Assembly: GCA_964469055.1 (NCBI GenBank)
Contig: CAYXXN010000040.1
Coordinates: 1-19,119, forward strand
DNA: 19,119 bases
Source of the DNA: CAYXXN01 sp964469055
GTDB lineage: Bacteria > Acidobacteriota > Thermoanaerobaculia > Multivoradales > JAHEKO01
Reading direction: 5' to 3'
The notes below the pieces were generated by a model that made no database searches, was not told the DNA's origin, and saw nothing but the letters and a program-made list of their open reading frames with translations. A program made the translations under genes and the position numbers. The stretch's first letter is position 1. Every line of letters begins with the position of its first letter. Positions 1 through 5,581 of this stretch are shown one piece after another.

Positions 1-1
1 G

Positions 2-682
2 CAGCAGGAGCTGGCCGCACTCCACCGGTTGCGCGCGGCTTGGCTCGGCACCCGAACGGCGCGGATCAACACCCTGCGGGGTCTGTTACGCGAGCAGGGA
101 CGGGTGTTGCCGGTGGGCGCCCGGCACGCGGTGCCGCGCGCGCTCGAGCTCGCCGGTGACGACGACTCCCGTCTCAGCGACTCCCTGCGCTTTGCTCTCT
201 TCGAACTCGCGCGCGAGATCCGCGAGCTCGAAGGCCGCCTCGGCCAGCTCGAGGATCGGCTCGAAGCCCTGGCAAGCGAGGCCCCGCTCGCGAGGCGACT
301 GCGCACGATTCCGGGCGTGGGGTTGATCACGGCGACCGCTCTGTCCGGCTTCGTCGGCGATCTCGCGCGTTTCCCCTCGGCGCGCCACTACCTCGGCCTG
401 ACCCCGCGCGAGCGCTCGAGCGGCGCGATCCGAAGACTCGGCGCGATCAGCAAACGGGGAGATGTCTACCTACGCATGCTCCTCATCCACGGCGCCCGGG
501 CGGTGCTCGCCGCAGCGCCGCAGATGAAGCGGCCGGACCGGCTGCGCTGTTGGGCGCTCGAGCTCGCCGGCCGCGTCGGTCACAACAAAGCCACCGTCGC
601 CCTCGCCAACAAGCTCGCGCGCTACGCCTGGGCCGTGGCCACTCGAGATTGCGACTACGGCCTGCAGCCGACCGCCACCTGA
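2..682 (+). CDS. IS110/IS1111-family transposase (3' part)
   Basis: This is a DEDD/serine recombinase that moves the element using an RNA guide. The frame is open to the left edge, so the N-terminal RuvC-like DEDD domain is missing or only partly present and the true start is outside the window. The visible part has a charged helical linker (ARE-IRELEGRLGQLEDRLEAL) followed by the C-terminal IS116/IS110/IS902 domain. Recognisable there are IPGVGLITATAL, the YLGLTP stretch, SSGAIRRLGAISKRGDVYLR with the expected catalytic Ser region, and a terminal HNKATVALANKLARYAWAV. The gene runs toward the attC remnant at 949-961, the orientation expected for an attC-targeting element. A TTG at 29 is only the first in-frame start-like codon, not a credible start. 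Confidence 0.9.
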   Translation, partial: QQELAALHRLRAAWLGTRTARINTLRGLLREQGRVLPVGARHAVPRALELAGDDDSRLSDSLRFALFELAREIRELEGRLGQLEDRLEALASEAPLARRLRTIPGVGLITATALSGFVGDLARFPSARHYLGLTPRERSSGAIRRLGAISKRGDVYLRMLLIHGARAVLAAAPQMKRPDRLRCWALELAGRVGHNKATVALANKLARYAWAVATRDCDYGLQPTAT

Positions 683-948
683 AACGACGTTCCGAAAGGG
701 GAAACGACCGATCCCATCCCAGAGCTGCTTCGAGACGACGGAGACGACGTATCGGTAGAGACCGACGCGGGGGCGAGCCGATAACTAGCCTGGCCCGACG
801 AGGCCGATGCCAGCGACTGGCTCCCCGCGCGCGGATTTCATCCTGGCCCGGAGCGACCGCGCTCCACGCAGAGGCCGAAGATACGACTGCAGTCCTACGC
901 GATCGTCAGAACCGCCGATTCGAGCTACTTGCGGGAGGAGTCCAGATA
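683..948 (+). ncRNA. IS non-coding right end; candidate bridge RNA (seekRNA) region
   Basis: No credible gene lies between the transposase stop and the IS boundary. In IS1111-group elements this 3' non-coding stretch encodes the guide RNA that pairs with target and donor DNA. The sequence shows hairpin potential. TATCGG (750-755) pairs with CCGATA (778-783), TCGGT (752-756) can alternatively pair with ACCGA (761-765), and CTGGC (790-794) pairs with GCCAG (809-813). The RNA ends and the guide loops are not determined. Calling it an RNA rests on family knowledge plus these stems, so confidence is moderate. Confidence 0.45.
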
Positions 949-961
949 CGATTGGTTAGGC
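949..961 (-). other. attC remnant (R'' end) interrupted by the IS
   Basis: Read on the minus strand, the cassette gene 956-1513 ends in GCCTAAC (961-955), followed by CAATCG (954-949). GCCTAAC fits the attC R'' consensus RYYYAAC, and the gene stop codon TAA lies inside it, as is common for integron cassettes. The intact attC at 1521-1585 has the same CAATCG after its own R'' box. Sequence similarity stops at 948/949, where the IS begins, so this attC has been split. Its L and R' boxes would lie on the far side of the IS, outside the window. Confidence 0.7.
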
Positions 962-1513
962 AGCCCGCTGCCACGCCTTTAGGTGCCCTAGAAGTTCGTG
1001 ATTCTTCCGCCGGAGCTCCCCCATGAAGGGACCATTTCCGCCGACGGCAATCAAGAAGTCATCGAGAGGAGGTCCTCCCGCAGCGGTCCTGAGACGGATC
1101 CAGGGGAGCGTGAAGTAGCGAATGAATGGCTTAGGGACTTCGTACGACTCGATTGCGGTCACCTGGTGGCGGTGAAGTTCGAAGTCTAATTCTGAGGTCA
1201 AATCTTTTGCGCGCTTGCGTAACAGCCTTGAAAGGGAGCGGCTGTTGAACTGGATAACTCCCGGTTGTATGAGGAGAGTGCCGTTCGCGAACATGACCAT
1301 GGGTGCTCGCACCAGGAGGAATAGGAGAAGTCCAAGGAGTCCAAACCGCCGCCCCTCGATGCGGGGGAAGTCTGGAGGGACGACGTAGAGTCCCAGGACT
1401 CTGCGAAGGATCGACGCGCTTCTACAGATCGCAGTGACCGTGTCGAGGTGGTCCACCGAGCTGATCCAGACTGGCGTGAATCGGTTGCCGAGTGGGGCAG
1501 GTTGTTGCGCCAT
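956..1513 (-). CDS. Cassette-borne hypothetical membrane protein, possibly PH-like
   Basis: A 185-residue protein that I do not recognise. It has one clear hydrophobic segment (around residues 58-72, GLLGLLLFLLV) followed by a C-terminal soluble part. That part contains NGTLLIQPGVIQF and later beta-rich stretches ending in a helix (GELRRKNHELLGHLKAWQRA), a pattern compatible with a small membrane-anchored PH-like fold. This is a fold guess, not a family assignment. The ATG at 1513 lies 7 nt after the attC R' box GTTAGAC (1527-1521), and its TAA stop is inside the next attC core, so the gene fills its cassette exactly. No Shine-Dalgarno sequence is evident. Expression may depend on an upstream cassette promoter. 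Confidence 0.7.
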   Translation of the reverse strand: MAQQPAPLGNRFTPVWISSVDHLDTVTAICRSASILRRVLGLYVVPPDFPRIEGRRFGLLGLLLFLLVRAPMVMFANGTLLIQPGVIQFNSRSLSRLLRKRAKDLTSELDFELHRHQVTAIESYEVPKPFIRYFTLPWIRLRTAAGGPPLDDFLIAVGGNGPFMGELRRKNHELLGHLKAWQRAA

Positions 1514-1520
1514 GAGGACT

Positions 1521-1585
1521 GTCTAACAGCTCCGGAGCTCACCGGCGCGGGCCGCAGGCGCGCCCTGTGCAGCGATTGGTTGGCT
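1521..1585 (-). other. Integron attC recombination site (65 bp)
   Basis: On the minus strand the order is R'' AGCCAAC (1585-1579), spacer CAATC, L'' GCTGCAC (1573-1567), a GC-rich stem, L' GTGAGC (1542-1537), and R' GTTAGAC (1527-1521). L'' pairs with L' through GCT/AGC and CAC/GTG and leaves one extrahelical G, the hallmark of attC folding. The variable stem adds GGCGCG/CGCGCC. R' matches GTTRRRY exactly. R'' keeps AAC but has G at the second position and pairs only partly with R', which makes it a weak box. The length is normal for attC. The gene on the 3' side starts 7 nt after R', as in typical cassettes. Confidence 0.72.
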
Positions 1586-1598
1586 GCCCGGCCACAAG

Positions 1599-2039
1599 CT
1601 AACGCTCTAAAGCTCCCCGCGGTCCTGACTGGTAAACGCCTCCCATGAAGCGCCGCACGTCAAGAGCTTGACCCTGATGGCTGAATATCGAGCGGTCGGT
1701 GACCGTGTACGTTTCCAGACCCTCTCCTTCGACAAAGGGCCGTGGTGGCCGCCCTTCGGCTGGAACGGTCTGCCGATAACCAACGGGGACCTCGCCGTAG
1801 TGGACGCTTGAGAGCAGCTTTGGCTCAACCGCCTCAATCCGCCAAAGGACTTCTCCCGCCGCGTCGCGCACTTCAAAGAGCTCCACGCTAACGCGGCGGC
1901 CTGCGGTCAGGAGATCACGGCCACCCTCCGGTGGCGAATGGGCCGCGGAGAGTGCGAGGACCACCGCACTCACGCACGCCGCCAACACCAAGGCAGCCAA
2001 GAGAAGCAGTCCGAGCTTGCTCTTGAGGAACCCGTGCAC
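1599..2039 (-). CDS. Cassette-borne hypothetical lipoprotein
   Basis: A 146-residue protein of unknown function. The N terminus has basic residues, a hydrophobic stretch and a lipobox-like LAAC with Cys22, so it is probably a lipoprotein. The hydrophobic run continues past Cys22, so an uncleaved membrane anchor is possible. The mature part starts with GRDLLTAGRRVSVELFEVRD and contains GEVLWRIEAVEPKLLSSVHYGEVPVGYRQ and a ...FVEGEGLETYTV segment, suggesting a small extracytoplasmic beta-rich domain. The start is GTG at 2039, 4 nt after a GTTAGCT cassette junction (2050-2044). An attC follows 13 bp after the stop. The gene therefore occupies one cassette of about 520 bp. No family was recognised. 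Confidence 0.7.
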   Translation of the reverse strand: MHGFLKSKLGLLLLAALVLAACVSAVVLALSAAHSPPEGGRDLLTAGRRVSVELFEVRDAAGEVLWRIEAVEPKLLSSVHYGEVPVGYRQTVPAEGRPPRPFVEGEGLETYTVTDRSIFSHQGQALDVRRFMGGVYQSGPRGALER

Positions 2040-2130
2040 TGGCAGCTAACCACTAATCGACCGCACCCCTACCCAGCAACTGTGGCCTGTCGCTCAGCAT
2101 AGCCGGCTCAGGGCGCTGGGGGCAGGAAGG
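2040..2130 (-). other. Left boundary of cassette array (GTTAGCT core) and spacer
   Basis: On the minus strand GTTAGCT (2050-2044) fits the recombination core GTTRRRY and immediately precedes the first cassette gene. No RYYYAAC box, and no L''/L' pair, is found in the 80 bp upstream, so this is not a normal attC. It may be an attI or a secondary insertion site. No integrase gene is adjacent; the acyl-CoA dehydrogenase ends at 2131 and points toward the array. No terminator was seen. Confidence 0.4.
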
Positions 2131-3297
2131 TCAGCCGCCCTCGAGCAGCCGCCGGGCGATCACCAGGCGTTGGACGTCGGAGGCGCCCTCGTAGATGCGC
2201 AGGGCACGCACGGCCCGGTAGAGACGCTCGACGGGCTCGCCGGCAACGACGCCGCGGCCGCCCAGGAGCTGCATGGCGCCGTCGACGATGCGCTGCGCGG
2301 ACTCGGTCGCCGCGAGCTTGGCCATCGCGGCGCGGCTCGTGACCTCGCCGCCGCCGGCGTCGACCTCGAAGGCCGCGCGGTAGGTCAGGAGCCGCGCCGC
2401 GGCGAGCTCCGTCGCCATGTCGGCCAGGTGCGCCTGGACGAGCTGCAGGGTGGCGAGCGGCGCCCCGAACTGCCGGCGCTCGCCGACGTGGCGGCGGGCG
2501 ATGCCGAGCGCCCGTCCCGCCATGCCGCAGGCGGCGGCGGCCACCGTCGGCCGCAGCCGGTCGAGGGTCGCCATGCCGAGATGGAAGCCGCGGTTCTCCT
2601 CGCCCAGCAAGTGATCGGCGGGCACGCGGCAGTCGTCGAAGCGGAGCTCGCCCAGCGGATGCGGCGCGGAAGTCACCTGCGCCGCCACGAAGGCGAGGCC
2701 GGGTGCATCGGCCGGCACCAGGAAGCAGGAGAGGCCGCGCCGCCCGCCCTCGGGAGCGGTCGCGGCGAACACGGCGTAGACGTCGGCGATCCCGGCGTTC
2801 GAGATCAGATGCTTGCGGCCGGAGAGCACCCACGCGTCCCCGTCGCGCGCGGCGCGCGTCGCGATCGCCCCCACGTCCGAGCCCGCCTCCGGCTCCGTCA
2901 TCGCGAAGGCCGCCATGGCACGGCCGGCGGCGATCTCCGGCAGCCAGCGCCGGCGCAGCGCGTCCGAGGCGCCCGCCGCGATCGGCCAGCCACCGAGCGC
3001 CTGCACCCCGAACACCTCGTCGGCAAGCGTCGAGGCCGCCGCGAGCGCCTCGCGAATCAAGCAGGACGCTCGCACACTCGCCGCCGCCGCTCCCCCATGC
3101 TCCGCCGGCACCGCGTACGCCGCCCACCCCTCACGCCCTAGCAGCTCGAGGATCTCCCGCGCCCGCCGCCGCGCCGCCCCATCCTCGTCCGGATCCGGCG
3201 TCGGCCCCAGGTGCTCGCAGGTGAACGGCCCGAGTCGGGCCGCGAGCTCGTGGTGGACCGGCTCCAGAAACGGCCCGATCAGGGCGAGATCGGTCAT
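2131..3297 (-). CDS. Acyl-CoA dehydrogenase family protein
   Basis: An FAD-dependent flavoenzyme that introduces an alpha,beta double bond into an acyl-CoA and passes electrons to ETF. The length (388 aa) is typical. Visible hallmarks are an N-terminal helical domain, the FAD/substrate strand FAMTEPEAGSDVGAI (around residue 130), WVLSGRKHLISNAG, the middle-domain LRFDDCRVPADHLLGEENRG, and a C-terminal GGRGVVAGEPVERLYRAVRA. RIYEGASDVQ follows, whose Glu (about 370) matches the catalytic base. The ATG start sits 197 bp after the enoyl-CoA hydratase stop. The gene is last in the SDR-RidA-crotonase series, so it probably acts on a CoA thioester from the same pathway. The cassette array begins 81 bp after its stop. 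The substrate cannot be read from sequence. Confidence 0.95.
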   Translation of the reverse strand: MTDLALIGPFLEPVHHELAARLGPFTCEHLGPTPDPDEDGAARRRAREILELLGREGWAAYAVPAEHGGAAAASVRASCLIREALAAASTLADEVFGVQALGGWPIAAGASDALRRRWLPEIAAGRAMAAFAMTEPEAGSDVGAIATRAARDGDAWVLSGRKHLISNAGIADVYAVFAATAPEGGRRGLSCFLVPADAPGLAFVAAQVTSAPHPLGELRFDDCRVPADHLLGEENRGFHLGMATLDRLRPTVAAAACGMAGRALGIARRHVGERRQFGAPLATLQLVQAHLADMATELAAARLLTYRAAFEVDAGGGEVTSRAAMAKLAATESAQRIVDGAMQLLGGRGVVAGEPVERLYRAVRALRIYEGASDVQRLVIARRLLEGG

Positions 3298-3500
3298 GCG
3301 ACCGCCGATCCCAGCAACGGGTGGGGGCGGCGAGAGGCGTGGACGGCCGGCGTGGGGAGGCCCCCGTCAGCGAAGCGGACGGGGTACCACGCCGAGTCGC
3401 CCCATGCCGAAGGCTGAGACAGCGTCGCGCTCCGAGCCGCCGGGGGGCGCACGAGCACCGGGTGGCGGCGGGCCAACGACGGGCGCGTGCGTGTGCTCAC
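3294..3500 (-). CDS. Doubtful 68-residue ORF in the operon spacer
   Basis: An open frame starts with GTG overlapping the enoyl-CoA hydratase stop (GTGA) and ends with TGA overlapping the acyl-CoA dehydrogenase start (ATGA), so it would fill the spacer exactly with two 4-nt overlaps. Third positions are GC-rich, as in genes here. The product is basic and Pro-rich (residues such as RPSLARRHPVLVRPPAARS) with no recognisable domain. The same DNA folds into a nested stem-loop (3349-3393), which argues for a structured spacer instead. Open frames of this length are common by chance at this GC content. Confidence 0.2.
   Translation of the reverse strand: MSTRTRPSLARRHPVLVRPPAARSATLSQPSAWGDSAWYPVRFADGGLPTPAVHASRRPHPLLGSAVA
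3349..3393. repeat. Nested inverted repeat in operon spacer
   Basis: The outer arms GGCGTGG (3349-3355) and CCACGCC (3387-3393) enclose the inner arms CCCCGTC (3362-3368) and GACGGGG (3378-3384). The inner loop contains GC-GAA-GC (3370-3376), itself an unusually stable mini-hairpin. There is no T-run on either side, so it is not a typical intrinsic terminator. It may be a REP-like dispersed element, or an RNA structure that protects or separates parts of the operon transcript. Whether it recurs elsewhere in the genome cannot be seen here. Confidence 0.6.
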
Positions 3501-4309
3501 CGCTTCCCCCTGTCAAACACCGGCGCCCGCTTCTCCCGGAACGCCTCGTACGCCTCGCGCAAGTTGGGATCCTCCATGCAACGCGCCTGAATCTCCACCT
3601 CCGCGGTGAGCGCCGCCTCGAAGTCCATCGCCGCCTCCGCCAGCACCATCTTCTTCGTCACCTCGAGACCCAGCGCCGGCCCCCGCGCCAGCCCCTCCGC
3701 CCAGCCGCGCGCCTCGGCGGCCAGCTCGCCGGCCGGCAGCACCCGACTGTAGAGCCCGATGTGCTCCGCCTCCGCCGCCGAGATGAACTCGCCCGTCATC
3801 AAGAGCTCCATCGCCCGCCCCATCCCGACGAGCCGTGGCAGCAGCCAGGCCGCCCCCATGTCCGCCCCCGAGAGCCCCACCTTGGTGAACAGGAACGCGA
3901 TCTTGGCGCTCTCGGCGGCGAGGCGCACGTCGCAGGCGCAGGCGATGACCGCCCCGGCGCCCGCCACCGTGCCGTTCAACGCCCCCACGATCGGCCGCCG
4001 GCAGCGCAGCATCGCCAGGATCAGATCGCCCGTCGAGCGCGTGAACTCGAGGAGACCCGCCGGGTCGCGGGCCAAGAGAGCTCCGATGATGTCCTCGACG
4101 TCGCCGCCCGAGCAGAAGGCGCGGCCGGCACCGGTCAAGAGGATGGCGCGCACGCCCGGCTCCTCGGAGAGCGCCTCGAAGGTCTCCCGCAACTCGCGGT
4201 AGACCTCGAAGGTGAGCGCGTTCAGGCGCTCGGGCCGGTCGAGGGTGATCGTCGCCACGCCCGTCCCCGGGTCGTGGGCGTAGCGGAAGCTCGCCGGCGC
4301 GATCGTCAC
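3497..4309 (-). CDS. Enoyl-CoA hydratase/isomerase (crotonase) family protein
   Basis: A crotonase-fold enzyme acting on an enoyl-CoA, 270 aa. The oxyanion-hole motifs are GAGRAFCSGGDVEDI (around residues 60-74) and NGTVAGAGAVIACACD (112-127). Glu168 in GRAMELLMTGEF corresponds to the second acidic catalytic residue of classical hydratases (rat Glu164). The first one (rat Glu144, QPE) is not found; the segment reads FTKVGLSGADMG, with Asp150 as the nearest acidic candidate, so the chemistry may be hydration, isomerisation or ring hydrolysis. I chose the GTG at 4309 because it overlaps the RidA stop as GTGA and because homology starts there. An in-frame extension upstream is only RidA read in another frame. 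It is translationally coupled to RidA. Confidence 0.92.
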   Translation of the reverse strand: MTIAPASFRYAHDPGTGVATITLDRPERLNALTFEVYRELRETFEALSEEPGVRAILLTGAGRAFCSGGDVEDIIGALLARDPAGLLEFTRSTGDLILAMLRCRRPIVGALNGTVAGAGAVIACACDVRLAAESAKIAFLFTKVGLSGADMGAAWLLPRLVGMGRAMELLMTGEFISAAEAEHIGLYSRVLPAGELAAEARGWAEGLARGPALGLEVTKKMVLAEAAMDFEAALTAEVEIQARCMEDPNLREAYEAFREKRAPVFDRGKR

Positions 4310-4731
4310 TCGTCCGCCGCCGGCGGCAGCACCGCCGTCGCCTCGATCTCGACTCTCGCCCCCGGCTCGAGCAGCGCCGCCACCTCGACGAGCGCCATGG
4401 CCGGGTAGTGACCTCCCATCAGCCGCCGGTAGGCCTCGCCGATCGCACCGCGCGCCGCCAGGTACTCCCCTCGTTCCACGACGTAGATCGTCAAGCGCGC
4501 CACGTGCTCCGGCCAGCCGCCGGCGGTGGCGACCACGGCCAGCGCGTTGGCGAGCGCGCGCTCGAACTGCGCCGCGAAGCCCTCGCTCACCAGGCGCTGC
4601 TCCCGGTCCCAGCCGACCTGCCCGGCGACGAAGAGGAGGCGCCCTCCCGGCGGCGCCAGCATGCCGTGCGAGTAGCCGCGCGGCGCGCCCAGCTCCGCCG
4701 GATCGATCGGCTCGAGCCGGAAGCGACTCAC
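4306..4731 (-). CDS. RidA family (YjgF/UK114) deaminase
   Basis: A small enamine/imine hydrolase, 141 aa, that releases ammonia from reactive 2-amino-acrylate-like intermediates. Characteristic segments are LLFVAGQVGWD (32-42), FERALANALAVV, VARLTIYVVE, and PGARVEIEATAVLP. Arg126 in ARVEIE corresponds to the conserved carboxylate-binding Arg of RidA. The GTG start at 4731 overlaps the SDR stop as GTGA, and its own TGA overlaps the next GTG, so SDR, RidA and crotonase form a tightly coupled translational unit. Placing a deaminating enzyme inside a beta-oxidation-like operon suggests that the substrate is an amino-substituted ring or acyl-CoA; see the operon finding. Confidence 0.93.
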   Translation of the reverse strand: MSRFRLEPIDPAELGAPRGYSHGMLAPPGGRLLFVAGQVGWDREQRLVSEGFAAQFERALANALAVVATAGGWPEHVARLTIYVVERGEYLAARGAIGEAYRRLMGGHYPAMALVEVAALLEPGARVEIEATAVLPPAADE

Positions 4732-5504
4732 GACTGCACCGCCCCACCGTCGAGCACGATCGCCTGGCCGTTGATGCCGCCCGAGCGCGGGTCGCACAGC
4801 GCCACGACGAGGTGCGCCACCTCCTCCGGCTGGTAGATGCGGCCCTGCGGGCTGCGCGCCGCGAGCGCCGCCAGCGTCTCCTCGCGGTCGCGCCCGGTCT
4901 TCTCCATGATGCGCGCCACGGTTTGCTCGGTCAGGGCCGTATCCACGTAGCCCGGACACACCGCGTTCACCGTCACGCCGCGCGCCGCCACCTCCACGGC
5001 TACCGCCCGCGTGAACCCCACCACGGCGTGCTTGGCCGCCGCGTAGGCGGCGATGTACGGCGCCCCCACCTTCCCCGCCACCGAGGCCACGTTCACCACC
5101 CGTCCCCACCCGCGCTCGGCCATCGCCGGCAGGAGCGCCCGCGTCACCAGGAAGACGCTCGTCGCATTGACCGCGAGCAGCCGATTCCACTCCTCAAGCG
5201 TGATCTTCGGCAGCGGCGCGGAGCTCGCCGCACCCGCGTTGTTGATCAGGATGTCCACCTCGCCGACGAGCTCTCCCGCCTCCGCCGCCAGCCGCGCCAC
5301 CGCCGCCTCGTCCGTGACGTCCGCCGCCAGGCCCCAGGCCTGACTGCCGGCCGACCGCAGCTCCGCCGCCACCGCCTCGACCTCGCGATGCGTGCGCGCC
5401 GCCAGCACCAGCCGCGCCCCGGCCGCCGCCAGCTCCCGTGCCACAGCCGCGCCGATCCCCCTGCCCCCACCCGTGACCAGCGCCCCCTTCCCCTCCAGCG
5501 ACAT
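4728..5504 (-). CDS. SDR family NAD(P)-dependent oxidoreductase
   Basis: A classical short-chain dehydrogenase/reductase, 258 aa. The cofactor motif is TGGGRGIG (11-18), followed by DVTD (62-65) and NNAG (88-91). The catalytic tetrad is Asn113, Ser141 (NVASVAG), Tyr154 and Lys158 (YAAAK), and the C terminus ends INGQAIVLDGG. The late segment MEKTGRDREETLAAL resembles hydroxyacyl-CoA/hydroxybutyrate dehydrogenase-type SDRs, so oxidation of a 3-hydroxyacyl-CoA is likely. I chose the ATG at 5504 over an upstream in-frame ATG because the fold begins at MSLEGKGALVTG. A TATCGT box lies 6 nt upstream, which suggests a leaderless mRNA. It is the first gene of the minus-strand operon, with a GTGA overlap to RidA. 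Confidence 0.95.
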   Translation of the reverse strand: MSLEGKGALVTGGGRGIGAAVARELAAAGARLVLAARTHREVEAVAAELRSAGSQAWGLAADVTDEAAVARLAAEAGELVGEVDILINNAGAASSAPLPKITLEEWNRLLAVNATSVFLVTRALLPAMAERGWGRVVNVASVAGKVGAPYIAAYAAAKHAVVGFTRAVAVEVAARGVTVNAVCPGYVDTALTEQTVARIMEKTGRDREETLAALAARSPQGRIYQPEEVAHLVVALCDPRSGGINGQAIVLDGGAVQS

Positions 5505-5581
5505 GCGCGAACGATAGCGGATTCGAGCGACCCGAGGCTCACGCACCGCAGGAGATCGCACTCCGCCGCTACAATGCCGCG
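5505..5581. promoter_or_regulatory. Divergent promoter region with two leaderless -10 boxes
   Basis: A 77-bp intergenic region between the SDR operon and the MFS gene. For the minus strand, TATCGT (5516-5511) ends 6 nt before the ATG at 5504. For the plus strand, TACAAT (5570-5575) ends 6 nt before the GTG at 5582. Neither start has a Shine-Dalgarno sequence. A TANNNT box directly before the start codon is the known signature of leaderless transcripts. No good -35 hexamer is visible for either. Confidence 0.5.

Larger units (their letters stand above)
1..948 (+). mobile_element. IS110-family (IS1111-group) insertion sequence, right part only
   Basis: The element comprises the transposase 3' end plus about 266 bp of non-coding right end. 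Its outer boundary is placed near 948/949 because sequence from 949 onward (CGATTGGTT) matches the attC at 1573-1581, while sequence to the left does not. IS1111-group members carry a long non-coding region downstream of the transposase, as here, and one subgroup (IS1111-attC) is known to insert into integron attC sites. The left end lies outside the window, so the subterminal inverted repeats cannot be compared. The boundary is uncertain by a few bases. Confidence 0.8.

Noticed and set aside
1448..1648. A plus-strand 66-codon frame across the attC
   Set aside because: It crosses the attC and both cassette gene ends antisense, with no ribosome-binding site.
2044..2130. A second full attC upstream of the first cassette
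   Set aside because: Only the GTTRRRY core is present. No RYYYAAC box and no L''/L' pairing were found within 80 bp.
3349..3393. Intrinsic terminator splitting the operon
   Set aside because: The stem is strong, but neither side has a T-run, so I kept it as a structured repeat only.
2813..4408. Long plus-strand frames over the acyl-CoA dehydrogenase and crotonase
   Set aside because: They are antisense to well-supported enzymes, and Arg/Pro-rich translation indicates GC-driven absence of stops.
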